Shown here one piece after another: positions 17,522-25,731 of a stretch of DNA of 64,000 nt (its first letter is position 1; every line of letters starts with the position of its first letter). The stretch covers positions 741,824-805,823 of the forward strand of contig GG688422.1 in assembly GCA_000161975.1 (NCBI GenBank). Direction: 5' to 3'. The position numbers and the translations under genes are program-made. The notes beneath the pieces are model-generated. The model did no database searches. It worked only from the letters and a program-made list of their open reading frames with translations, and was not told where the DNA came from. Source of the DNA: Eubacterium saphenum ATCC 49989 (GTDB lineage: Bacteria; Bacillota; Clostridia; Peptostreptococcales; Anaerovoracaceae).

Positions 17522-19406
17522 AAATGTATCGGATAAAATTGCAGCAGGCGAAGTGGTGGAGTCACCGCTATCTGTAGTGAAGGAGCTTGTAGAGAATTCC
17601 ATAGATGCGGGGGCAAAGAGCATAGCCGTACAAATCAAGGGAAACGGTAGCGATTACATAAGGGTGAGCGATGATGGATGTGGCATTGCAGGCGATGAGG
17701 TGGAGACAGCTTTTAAAAGGCATGCGACGAGCAAGCTTGAAAAATTTTCAGACCTTAATAATCTTCATACCCTTGGATTTAGAGGAGAGGCATTAGCCAG
17801 TATTGCCAAGGTATCCGGGGTGATCATGTACACTAAGAGAAGAGAAGATCCCTTAGGGACGGAGCTTGTCCTTGAAGCCGGCGAAGTGATAAAAAAGGAA
17901 GATATAGCCGTAGATGACGGCACCGGAATTATAGTGCAGGATTTATTTTTTAACATACCGGCGAGGAAGAAAGACCTGTCATACAAACGTGCAAAGAAAA
18001 ATGAAATAGCGGAATTCATAAATAGGATGAGTATATATTACTCTGATATAAGCTTCAGATTGAAAGTGGATGAAGAGCTTCTGTATGTAACCGAAGGCAA
18101 TGGAAACAGACGAGATGTTTTAGCGCAGATTTATGGAGCGGACTATGCTGCAAGGTTGGTGCAGGTGGATGAAGAAGCCTTTGGAATCACCGTGAGCGGA
18201 TTGGTTTCGCCTCAGGGAGACAGTTATAAAGATACATCGCGGCAGATGATATTCATAAACGGAAGGGCTATTAGAAGCGCTTTTTTGGAAGGCATAATTA
18301 AAAAAGAATATAGCGACATCATAATGGGTGAGCGATATCCGTCGTATTTTCTTTTGGTCAATTTGCCGGGGGTAGATATAGATGTCAATATTCATCCGAA
18401 TAAAAAAGAGATCTTGTTTTTAGACAAGGCAAAGGTTAAAAACGCAATTGTAAAAACGCTTGAAAAAGCCTTTTCGGGCAAGGAAATAATACAGTCCACT
18501 CCGATCAATGCGGATTTCAAGTCGTTTGTAAAAGATGATTACGTTGATATCGGCAGCAGCAAGCAGAGTAACATAGAAGAAGTATTCGAAAAAGACAGTT
18601 CAGAGGGATTTTCATACTCTGCTGCAAGTAGTGAAGCGGAGTTTAGAGAAGCTGTAAATATAGGCTACCGGGGACATGAAGGCCGGGAATCCGCCTTCCC
18701 GCCGGCAGATAAGAATGTACCCGAAGAGGAAGCCTTCCGTGAAGCCATAAGATGTGAACAGCAAAGGGAAAGTTTGCGGGAAGTTGAGCATGCAGCGGTA
18801 GAGGGAAAGCCTGTTAACCTGCCCTATGATATAGCTGCGCTTGAACCTATGGGCGTAATTTTTGATACATATATTCTGGCAAGAGACGATGAAGCGTTTT
18901 ACATGATAGATCAGCATGCCGCCCACGAAAGAGTGTTTTATGAAAAGCTTTTGGGTGAATTTTTGAGCAAGGATAAAGATACACAAAGGCTTATCGCTCC
19001 CATTATCAAGAGCCTAAGCGCAGAAGCGGACAGCAATAAGAAAAATATAATGTCGAGGCTGTCTGAATTGGGCTTTGAGGTGGATGACTTTGGTGAGAAA
19101 ACGCTCAGAATTTTTGGGATTCCATCATTTATGAAGGAGGAAGAGGCGCAGGGATTTTTAGATGATTACCTTATGAGCACCCAGGGGTTCGGTTATGACG
19201 AAGATGAAAGGCAGCTTGACAGGATCGCATCCAAGGCGTGTAAGGCCGCAGTGAAAGGAAGAGATGTGCTGAAGGGTGATGAAATAAAGGCATTGATTTT
19301 AAGTCTTGCAAAATGTAAGCAACCGTTAGCGTGTCCACATGGACGCCCTACGATGATAAGGATGAGAGAATACGATATAGAGAAGATGTTTAAGAGAGTG
19401 CTGTAG
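17502..19406 (+). CDS. mutL: DNA mismatch repair protein MutL with endonuclease motif
   Basis: The 634-residue protein has the GHKL ATPase motifs in order: KELVENSIDAGAKSI, DDGCGI, HATSKLEKFSDL and LGFRGEALASI. The C-terminal dimer domain holds DQHAAHERVFYE near residue 469, with ACKAAVKGRDVL and CPHGRPT further on. The DQHAxHERxxxE motif marks the metal-dependent nicking endonuclease found in organisms without MutH, so strand nicking is likely done by MutL itself. The central linker (about 335-440) is acidic and variable, as usual. The start lies inside mutS, showing translational coupling. Confidence 0.95.
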   Translation: MIRILDKNVSDKIAAGEVVESPLSVVKELVENSIDAGAKSIAVQIKGNGSDYIRVSDDGCGIAGDEVETAFKRHATSKLEKFSDLNNLHTLGFRGEALASIAKVSGVIMYTKRREDPLGTELVLEAGEVIKKEDIAVDDGTGIIVQDLFFNIPARKKDLSYKRAKKNEIAEFINRMSIYYSDISFRLKVDEELLYVTEGNGNRRDVLAQIYGADYAARLVQVDEEAFGITVSGLVSPQGDSYKDTSRQMIFINGRAIRSAFLEGIIKKEYSDIIMGERYPSYFLLVNLPGVDIDVNIHPNKKEILFLDKAKVKNAIVKTLEKAFSGKEIIQSTPINADFKSFVKDDYVDIGSSKQSNIEEVFEKDSSEGFSYSAASSEAEFREAVNIGYRGHEGRESAFPPADKNVPEEEAFREAIRCEQQRESLREVEHAAVEGKPVNLPYDIAALEPMGVIFDTYILARDDEAFYMIDQHAAHERVFYEKLLGEFLSKDKDTQRLIAPIIKSLSAEADSNKKNIMSRLSELGFEVDDFGEKTLRIFGIPSFMKEEEAQGFLDDYLMSTQGFGYDEDERQLDRIASKACKAAVKGRDVLKGDEIKALILSLAKCKQPLACPHGRPTMIRMREYDIEKMFKRVL

Positions 19407-19413
19407 GTGAAGA

Positions 19414-20343
19414 TTGAATAAGGTAGTGATAGTAGCAGGGCCTACAGCGAGCGGGAAAAGCGAAGTCGGCATAAAACTTGCAAAGGCATTAAACGGAGAA
19501 GTGGTTTCCTGTGATTCGGCTCAGATATATGAGGGGATGGACATAGGCACTTCCAAGGTATCAAAAAAAGATATGCAGGGAATAGAGCATCACCTGCTCG
19601 ACATCTGTAAGCCACAGGATGATTTTACGGTAGCGGACTTTAAAAGAGAATGCGAAAAAGTCATTGGCGATATTCATAGTAGAGGGAAATTGCCGATATT
19701 ATGCGGAGGTACGGGCTTATATATAAATGCGATAATGTTTGACATGCAGTTTGAAGGTGTAAAAACCGAAAAAGAAGTCAGGCAAAAATTCGAAGAAATG
19801 GCGAGGAAACACGGTAAGGAGTATCTTTATAAGGAGCTTCAAAGAATAGATCCGAGCGTTGCGGAAAGAATACATCCTAACAATACGGTTCGGGTTATAA
19901 GAGCGCTGTCCGTGCTGGAAAGCGAAGGCGGTGGTAGTAGGAGCAGCAATCTTGGAGATCTAAGTTTAGCCGAGAAGAGGGAAAGTGCATTCGACTTCAT
20001 CAAGCTGGTAATTACGTGGCCTCGTGATGTATTATATTCAAGGATAAACGAACGAGTGGATACCTTCTTTGATGAGGGACTTATTCATGAGGTACAGGGT
20101 CTGCTCGAAGGCGGAGTGCCGCAAGAAGCGAATTCATTGAAGGCGATAGGATACAAAGAAATAGTCGCTTATCTCAACGGGGAAACGGATTTGAAAACTG
20201 CGAATGAACTTATAAAAAGAAATACGAGGAGGTTTGCAAAGAGGCAGCTTACGTGGTTTAAAAGGTACGATGATTTCCGCAGGTTTGATATGAGCGAAAC
20301 GACAGACGAGGAGATAGTGAGTTGGGTAGCAAAAAATATGTAA
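19414..20343 (+). CDS. miaA: tRNA dimethylallyltransferase
   Basis: The 309-residue enzyme transfers a dimethylallyl group to A37 of tRNAs reading UNN codons. It has the P-loop GPTASGKSEVGIKLA near residue 8, SCDSAQIYEGMDIGTSK near 33, HHLLDICKPQDDFTVADF near 59, GGTGLYINA near 97 and the C-terminal FAKRQLTWFKR near 282. It starts with TTG 19414 seven bases after mutL, behind GTAGGTGA. The dimethylallyl diphosphate it uses comes from the isoprenoid route supplied by the upstream dxs. The mutS-mutL-miaA order is widely conserved in Clostridia. Confidence 0.95.
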   Translation: MNKVVIVAGPTASGKSEVGIKLAKALNGEVVSCDSAQIYEGMDIGTSKVSKKDMQGIEHHLLDICKPQDDFTVADFKRECEKVIGDIHSRGKLPILCGGTGLYINAIMFDMQFEGVKTEKEVRQKFEEMARKHGKEYLYKELQRIDPSVAERIHPNNTVRVIRALSVLESEGGGSRSSNLGDLSLAEKRESAFDFIKLVITWPRDVLYSRINERVDTFFDEGLIHEVQGLLEGGVPQEANSLKAIGYKEIVAYLNGETDLKTANELIKRNTRRFAKRQLTWFKRYDDFRRFDMSETTDEEIVSWVAKNM

Positions 20344-21449
20344 AAATAAACAACAAGAGCGATAAGCCCGATAATATAGTCCTCTATGAAAATGAAATCA
20401 ACATAGAGTGTAAGGAGCTTGAACGTGAGCTCCCTAGCTTTCTTACGGATTATTTCATCTATATAAAGGCTGCGGTACTTCCCCTATCGAGGCTCAGATA
20501 TTTAGAGGAAGTAAAGAGATTTTTTGAGTATTTGATAGAATCCACACCTTTTACGAATGCTTCAGACATCAGAGAAATTTCAGCAAGCGATATAGATAAG
20601 ATAAAGGCACGGGATGTAAACGAGTATCTTGATCATTCGAGAAGGTACAGCAAGGAAACGGATAACGGCATCTATATTTTTGAAAATTCCAACAAAACGT
20701 TGGCTCGTAAAAAGTCGGCATTATCCGTCCTTTTCAGACAGTTATACAGAGATGAGATAATCAAGAAAAATATTTCGGAAGGATTCAATCCCATCAGATT
20801 ACAGAAGCAAAGCGAGCGGGAAATCAAGGCGCTTGAAGATAATGAGGTGCTCAGGATGCTTGATATCGTTACAACGGGCGATGGCCTCACGGGTGCTCAA
20901 AAAAGGTATTGGAAGGTTACGAAGTATAGAGACAAGGCGATTTTAACCTTTTTCCTCACATATGGCCTGAGGCTTCAAGAACTGTGGCAGCTGAATCTTT
21001 CATCGTTTAATTTTCAGAGGGAAGAATTTAAAATCTACAGAAAGAGAAATAAAGAATCCATAATGCATTTAAACGGTACTACCGCAGAAGCTCTCAGAGA
21101 TTATTTGATAAATGAGCGCAATGATGAAAAGGCGAAGAAATACATTGATGATGATGCACTCTTTTTATCGTTGCAACATAAGAGAATAACGAAGAGGCAG
21201 ATAAGAGAGCTGGTAAAAAAATATACCTCGCTTGCGATAGGTACGACACAGCACAACGGCTACAGCCCCCATAAGCTTAGAGCTACTACGGCTACAAGTC
21301 TGATAGGCAGAGGCGAATCCATCTATGATGTGCAGCTGCTTCTGGGGCATGAACAGGTTACCACTACTCAGTTGTATGCAAAGCATAAGAGGGATGTACA
21401 GAGGGATCTTATAAGGTCTCTCGAATGGGAAAAGGAGAGAACGAAATAG
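20322..21449 (+). CDS. Tyrosine recombinase, XerS-like
   Basis: The 375-residue recombinase has an N-terminal SAM-like DNA-binding domain (about 30-145; TDYFIYIKAAVLPLSRLRYLEEVKRFFEYL). The catalytic domain carries the Arg in YGLRLQEL near 215, HKLRAT near 320, LLGHEQVTTTQLYAKH near 345 with the second His and the nucleophilic Tyr. A Lys-rich strand (KIYRKRNKES) supplies the catalytic Lys. The longer spacing between the two domains resembles XerS, the single-protein dimer resolvase of streptococci, more than XerC/XerD. It overlaps miaA by 22 bases using TTG 20322 behind GGAG, so it is not a mobile-element integrase by context. Chromosome dimer resolution is my inference; no dif-like site was identified here. 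Confidence 0.8.
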   Translation: MGSKKYVKINNKSDKPDNIVLYENEINIECKELERELPSFLTDYFIYIKAAVLPLSRLRYLEEVKRFFEYLIESTPFTNASDIREISASDIDKIKARDVNEYLDHSRRYSKETDNGIYIFENSNKTLARKKSALSVLFRQLYRDEIIKKNISEGFNPIRLQKQSEREIKALEDNEVLRMLDIVTTGDGLTGAQKRYWKVTKYRDKAILTFFLTYGLRLQELWQLNLSSFNFQREEFKIYRKRNKESIMHLNGTTAEALRDYLINERNDEKAKKYIDDDALFLSLQHKRITKRQIRELVKKYTSLAIGTTQHNGYSPHKLRATTATSLIGRGESIYDVQLLLGHEQVTTTQLYAKHKRDVQRDLIRSLEWEKERTK

Positions 21450-21457
21450 GAGAGACA

Positions 21458-22786
21458 ATGAACGACAGTAAAGAGGAAGTGAAGCAATTTTTGGCGCAAA
21501 ATTTCAGTATTTCAGAAGGAGTCAGGGATTTTGTGGAGGCTGTAGAGCAGGAGCTCTTTGAGCGCTTCAATGAACTTGAAAATATAAAGGAATACAATCA
21601 GTACAAGGTGCTCAAGGCGTTTCAAAAAAACAGAATATCCGACAATCATTTTGCGTGGAATACAGGCTATGGGCTTGATGATGCCGGAAGGGATGCCTTA
21701 GAAGCGGTGTATTCGTCTGTTTTCAATACGGAAAAGACGTTGGTGCGCCCTACTATTGTAAGCGGTACTCACGCTATAACCATAGCGCTCATGGGAATAT
21801 TAAGGCCGGGAGATAAGCTTATTTATGCAACGGGGAGGCCCTATGATACGCTGGCAGGAGTAATAGGTCATTATGGCAATGAAGCGGATAACGGCGAGGC
21901 TAACAAGGGTTCGCTTAAGGATTTTGGGGTAGATTATGATGAAGTTGAGATGAAGGACGATACTACGATAGATGTGGATGCCCTTGTAGCCAAGTTGGAC
22001 GAGGATACTACCATGGTAGCGATTCAGAGAGCGACGGGGTATGCCTTCAGGCAGGCATTATCGATAAGCGAAATAAAAAGAACCATAGATGCGGTAAAGG
22101 CGTATAATGAGAACATCATCGTTATGGTGGATAATTGTTATGGAGAATTCTTGGATTTCAGTGAGCCTACAGATGTTGGAGCTGATATCGTAGCGGGGTC
22201 ACTAATAAAAAACCCCGGAGGCGGACTTGCGCTCTGCGGGGGTTATGTTACAGGTAAGAGTAAATATGTAGAAATGGCATCGTACCGAATGACATCTCCT
22301 GCAATAGGTGGCGAATGCGGGCTCATGTTCGGGCAAACACGTGCGATGATGCAAGGTTTATTCATGGCACCCGGCATTGTAAACGCTGCGGTAAAAGGAG
22401 CGGTGCTTTGCGCAAAAGTATTTGAAAATCTAGGGTACGAGGTGTGCCCGGGTTCCAATGATAAAAGAAATGATATTATAGAAGCCATAGAGCTTGGCAG
22501 CAGAGAAAAGGTGATTGCATTTTGTGAGGGGATACAGGCGGCAGCTCCTGTGGATGCGTTTATAACGCCTATACCGTCACCCATGCCGGGTTATGAAGAT
22601 GAAATAATAATGGCTGCAGGTGCATTTGTGCAGGGATCATCAATAGAGCTCAGTGCGGATTCGCCCTTGCGTGAGCCATACATAGCCTACTTTCAAGGGG
22701 GTCTCACCTATGAGCATTCCAGACTCGGCGTAATGAAGGCTCTACAAACCCTCTGCGATAAATGCGACCAGAAAATTAAATTTTAG
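21458..22786 (+). CDS. Methionine gamma-lyase family protein (YnbB / aluminium-resistance type)
   Basis: The 442-residue PLP protein matches the family often labelled aluminium resistance protein or YnbB, related to cystathionine/methionine gamma-lyases. It has NHFAWNTGYGLDDAGRD, RPTIVSGTHAI, MVDNCYGEF, and AGSLIKNPGGGLA near residue 257, whose Lys should carry PLP. The true substrate of this family is not established. I start it at ATG 21458 with AGGAGAG seven bases upstream; an earlier in-frame ATG at 21425 lies inside the recombinase gene without a ribosome site. Neighbourhood with miaA is common in Firmicutes. It closes the long plus-strand run. Confidence 0.85.
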   Translation: MNDSKEEVKQFLAQNFSISEGVRDFVEAVEQELFERFNELENIKEYNQYKVLKAFQKNRISDNHFAWNTGYGLDDAGRDALEAVYSSVFNTEKTLVRPTIVSGTHAITIALMGILRPGDKLIYATGRPYDTLAGVIGHYGNEADNGEANKGSLKDFGVDYDEVEMKDDTTIDVDALVAKLDEDTTMVAIQRATGYAFRQALSISEIKRTIDAVKAYNENIIVMVDNCYGEFLDFSEPTDVGADIVAGSLIKNPGGGLALCGGYVTGKSKYVEMASYRMTSPAIGGECGLMFGQTRAMMQGLFMAPGIVNAAVKGAVLCAKVFENLGYEVCPGSNDKRNDIIEAIELGSREKVIAFCEGIQAAAPVDAFITPIPSPMPGYEDEIIMAAGAFVQGSSIELSADSPLREPYIAYFQGGLTYEHSRLGVMKALQTLCDKCDQKIKF

Positions 22787-22802
22787 AGATAAATTAACCA
22801 AC

Positions 22803-22822
22803 GCAATATTTATTTATATTGC
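22803..22822 (+). terminator. Possible weak terminator hairpin after the YnbB-like gene
   Basis: GCAATAT at 22803-22809 and ATATTGC at 22816-22822 form a short AT-rich stem. There is no T-run after it, so termination here would be inefficient. Confidence 0.3.
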
Positions 22823-22931
22823 AACATCATATCAAGATACAGGAGTCTTTTCGCTAATAAATTGTTTTTATATTCGATTGTATTTATCGCTGATTAATTT
22901 TTAAAAGCGAAAAAATGCTGTAATGTAAGGT

Positions 22932-23051
22932 TTATTCAGTCTTGTTACTTTCTCTTATGAGATATGCTATCCCTGCAAGCGTAGCAGCGGATGCAAATAT
23001 AGATAATCCGAGATGTATCTTCCTTAATGTAGATCTTTTCTTGCAACTCAT
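22932..23051 (-). CDS. Small single-span membrane protein (39 residues), unknown
   Basis: A 39-codon frame on the minus strand starts at ATG (complement of 23049-23051) with AGGAG four bases upstream and ends at TAA 22932-22934. The protein opens MSCKKRSTLRK, has a hydrophobic span from about residue 14 to 32 (Gly, Leu, Ile, Ala-rich), and ends with a charged tail RESNKTE. I do not recognise a family. It has its own strong promoter, which argues that it is real. It diverges from glyA and converges on the YnbB-like gene. It could be a small stress, toxin-like or regulatory membrane peptide; nothing seen decides. Confidence 0.68.
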   Translation of the reverse strand: MSCKKRSTLRKIHLGLSIFASAATLAGIAYLIRESNKTE

Positions 23052-23082
23052 GATTCTCCTACCTTTCTTATCTATTGGTTTC

Positions 23083-23111
23083 ATTATAAACCGCCTATTA
23101 AAATCTTGCAA
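23083..23111 (-). promoter_or_regulatory. Promoter of the small membrane-protein gene
   Basis: Read on the minus strand, TTGCAA (23106-23111) and TATAAT (23083-23088) are separated by exactly 17 bases. Transcription would start near 23076, giving a leader of about 25 bases that contains the AAGGTAGGAG ribosome site. Confidence 0.75.
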
Positions 23112-23268
23112 GCATTATCATTATATTCCCTTTACTTTGTAATGAGAAATGCAATTGAACAACTCTCGCAGCGGGCAAATTTCATTGGGAAAGAAAAATT
23201 TTCCGTGGGAGTATTAGGACGGTATCATTTTTTGGTTAAAGTAAGCGGGAAACGGAATGCTTAAATAA

Positions 23269-23297
23269 TTGACAAAGAATTGATTACGCAATACAAT
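23269..23297 (+). promoter_or_regulatory. Promoter of glyA with a palindrome over the -10 box
   Basis: TTGACA at 23269-23274 and TACAAT at 23292-23297 are 17 bases apart. The -10 lies inside a near-perfect inverted repeat at 23286-23306 (core AATACA-A-TGTATT, outer ACG/CGT arms, one mismatched pair), a possible operator. The leader to the glyA start is about 95 bases. Confidence 0.72.
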
Positions 23298-23397
23298 GTA
23301 TTACGTGAGAGAAAGGGGTGTTCTGAATTTCGGCTCTTGAAACGGGACATAAAAACTTTCAGTGAGATTTAGTATTGAAACTTAAAAGGAGATGAAT

Positions 23398-24633
23398 ATG
23401 TCTGACAAGGTTATATTGGATTTGATAAAGCAGGAATATGAAAGGCAAAAAAATACTATAGAGCTTATAGCTTCGGAGAACTATCCCAGCGTAGAATCTT
23501 CGAATGCCATGGCATCGATACTTACATGTAAATATTCGGAAGGATATCCCGGCAAGAGATATTATGGCGGCTGCGAAGTAATAGATAAGATAGAAGGCTT
23601 GGCCATCGAAAGGGTGTGTAAATTGTTCGGTGCAGACCATGCAAATGTGCAGCTTCACAGCGGTTCGCAGGCGAATATGGCGGCTTATGCAGCTGTGCTC
23701 AATATAGGAGATAAAATTTTGGCGCCTTCAATGCAGGCAGGGGGACACCTTACGCATTCTGCGCCCGTAAGCTTCGTATCAAAGCAATATGATGTACATA
23801 CATATGAAGTAAACAAGGAGAGTTTTACTTTCGATTATGAGGAAATAGAAAAACTTGCGATGGATATAAAACCGAAACTCATCATCGCAGGAGCTTCTGC
23901 GTATTCAAGAAAGATAGACTTTAAGCGCTTTAGTGAAATTGCAAAAAAGGCGGGAGCGATACTTCTTGTGGACATGGCACATATTGCAGGGCTCGTGGCT
24001 ACAGGTTTTCATGAATCACCGGTGCCTTATGCTGATATCGTAACGAGCACGACTCACAAGACATTGAGAGGTCCTAGAGGAGGGTTTATACTGTGCAAGG
24101 AAAAATATGCGGCAGCGGTGGATAAGGCGGTGTTCCCACATTATCAGGGAGGAGCGCTTCAGCATGTAATTGCTGCAAAGGCGATATGTTTTCATGAGGC
24201 TGCCCAGCCCGCATTCAAAGAGTATATAGGCAAGGTGGTTGAAAATGCCAATGCGCTGGCTAACGCCATGCAAAAGAGAGGCTTTAATATATTGACAGGC
24301 GGAACGGATAACCATGTATTTTTAGTGGATCTTCGAGAAGCGGGAATCACAGGTAAGGATGCGCAGGCCAGAATGGACTCTATCAACGTAACGCTCAATA
24401 AAAACGGCATACCGTTCGATACGGTATCACCTTTTATAACATCAGGCGTGAGGATAGGTACGGCCGCAATTACGAGCAGAGGGTTTGAAGCGTCAGAGAT
24501 GGATGAAATAGCAGGCATTATAGAAGAGGCATTGCTTAAAAATCCGAGCGAAGCGGAGCTAAAAGCTTTATCCGAAAGAGCGGTGAAGCTGTGCGAAAAG
24601 CACCCGCTACCTGAGTATCTAATGAGTAAATAG
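23398..24633 (+). CDS. glyA: Serine hydroxymethyltransferase
   Basis: The 411-residue PLP enzyme interconverts serine and glycine and supplies 5,10-methylene-tetrahydrofolate. Family marks are IELIASENYPS near residue 22, SEGYPGKRYYGGCEVID near 43, the PLP lysine in TSTTHKTLRGPRGG near 219, and LKGTGG-region equivalents near the C terminus. ATG 23398 is used, six bases after AAAGGAG. It has its own promoter and is followed 10 bases on by the isomerase-domain protein, so glyA leads this small transcription unit. Confidence 0.95.
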   Translation: MSDKVILDLIKQEYERQKNTIELIASENYPSVESSNAMASILTCKYSEGYPGKRYYGGCEVIDKIEGLAIERVCKLFGADHANVQLHSGSQANMAAYAAVLNIGDKILAPSMQAGGHLTHSAPVSFVSKQYDVHTYEVNKESFTFDYEEIEKLAMDIKPKLIIAGASAYSRKIDFKRFSEIAKKAGAILLVDMAHIAGLVATGFHESPVPYADIVTSTTHKTLRGPRGGFILCKEKYAAAVDKAVFPHYQGGALQHVIAAKAICFHEAAQPAFKEYIGKVVENANALANAMQKRGFNILTGGTDNHVFLVDLREAGITGKDAQARMDSINVTLNKNGIPFDTVSPFITSGVRIGTAAITSRGFEASEMDEIAGIIEEALLKNPSEAELKALSERAVKLCEKHPLPEYLMSK

Positions 24634-24643
24634 GAGATGAAAG

Positions 24644-25729
24644 ATGAGTAAAAACGGTTTTGAACATTATATGATGAAAGAAATTTACGATACACCGGGA
24701 GTGATAAGAAAGATCACGGAAAAGTGCTTTGTAGATTCTTCAGCTCCATGTTGCAATTCAAAATGGTTTGATATTGGAATAGATAAGGATTTTTTTAAAG
24801 GTATTAAGGATGTCTGTATAGAGGCATGCGGCACGGCGTACCATGCGGGGCTTATAGGGCAGTCCATAATAGAAAAAACCATGAAGATTCCGGTGAGGGT
24901 AAAAATCGCATCGGAAGCCGTATACGATGAGCCGCTCATGGATAAGGATACGTTGTTTATATGTATCAGCCAGTCAGGTGAGACGACAGACACCATAGAT
25001 GCATTAAACATAGCAAAAAAAGCGGGTGCAAGGACGCTCGGAATAGTGAACGTTCCGGATAGCAAGATGACAAAGATGGTGGATAAAGTTATCTATACGG
25101 ATGCGGGAGAAGAGGTAGCGGTACCATCGACGAAGGTATACGTGGCTCAGGTCGTATATATGATTTTGCTGGGACACTTTATGGCTGCTTCTTGTGAAAA
25201 GGATTTAACTTATATAAAAGACGGGCTAAACTCAATAGCTGATGAGTATGAAAAAATTCTAAAGGAGAAAGAGAGCATTTCAAAAATAGCGAAAAAGCTT
25301 GCAGACAAGGATAAGATATTTTTCATAGGCAGAGGATTGGATTGCAGGAGTGCATATGAAGGCTCGCTTAAATTGCGCGAGGTGACATACGTAAATTCCT
25401 TTGCAATGGGAGCGGGCGAATTCAGGCACGGATCCTTGGCATTATTGGATGATGAAGCAGGTTTGGTGGCCATAGCGACTCAAGACGAGACGGAAGATGA
25501 CATGCAAAAGAATGTAGAAGAGTGCACATTGAAGGATGCTACGGTGGTGCTTATAAAACGAGAGGATTTGGGATTAACCTGCGAAAATACGATAAATGTA
25601 AAGCAGTTTGAGCCTGAATTGATGCCGGTGTTATCCGTACTGCCGATGCAGCTGTTGGCATATTATATAGGAAGGGAAAGAGGCTGTCCTATAGATACTC
25701 CGAGGAATTTAACAAAAGCAGTAATTTAG
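24644..25729 (+). CDS. GlmS-like sugar isomerase domain protein without glutaminase half
   Basis: The 361-residue protein has two SIS domains and aligns by eye with the isomerase half of glucosamine-6-phosphate synthase: HYMMKEIYDTPGVIRK, CGTAYHAGL near residue 61, CISQSGETTDT near 105, SFAMGAGEFRHGSLALLDD near 250, and the C-terminal IDTPRNLTKAVI. The N-terminal Cys-dependent glutaminase domain of GlmS is absent and the gene starts cleanly with its own ribosome site. So it cannot take nitrogen from glutamine by itself. Likely roles are an ammonia-dependent glucosamine-6-phosphate deaminase/isomerase (NagB-II type) or a related fructosamine enzyme. The substrate is not decidable here. Confidence 0.82.
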   Translation: MSKNGFEHYMMKEIYDTPGVIRKITEKCFVDSSAPCCNSKWFDIGIDKDFFKGIKDVCIEACGTAYHAGLIGQSIIEKTMKIPVRVKIASEAVYDEPLMDKDTLFICISQSGETTDTIDALNIAKKAGARTLGIVNVPDSKMTKMVDKVIYTDAGEEVAVPSTKVYVAQVVYMILLGHFMAASCEKDLTYIKDGLNSIADEYEKILKEKESISKIAKKLADKDKIFFIGRGLDCRSAYEGSLKLREVTYVNSFAMGAGEFRHGSLALLDDEAGLVAIATQDETEDDMQKNVEECTLKDATVVLIKREDLGLTCENTINVKQFEPELMPVLSVLPMQLLAYYIGRERGCPIDTPRNLTKAVI

Positions 25730-25731
25730 TG

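Noticed and set aside
20322..21449. Phage or integrative-element integrase
   Set aside because: The gene overlaps miaA, uses the same codon style as its neighbours, and no phage genes or attachment repeats are nearby.
22942..23142. A plus-strand 66-codon frame in the glyA upstream region
   Set aside because: It has no ribosome site and overlaps the minus-strand small gene, which has a promoter and a Shine-Dalgarno sequence.
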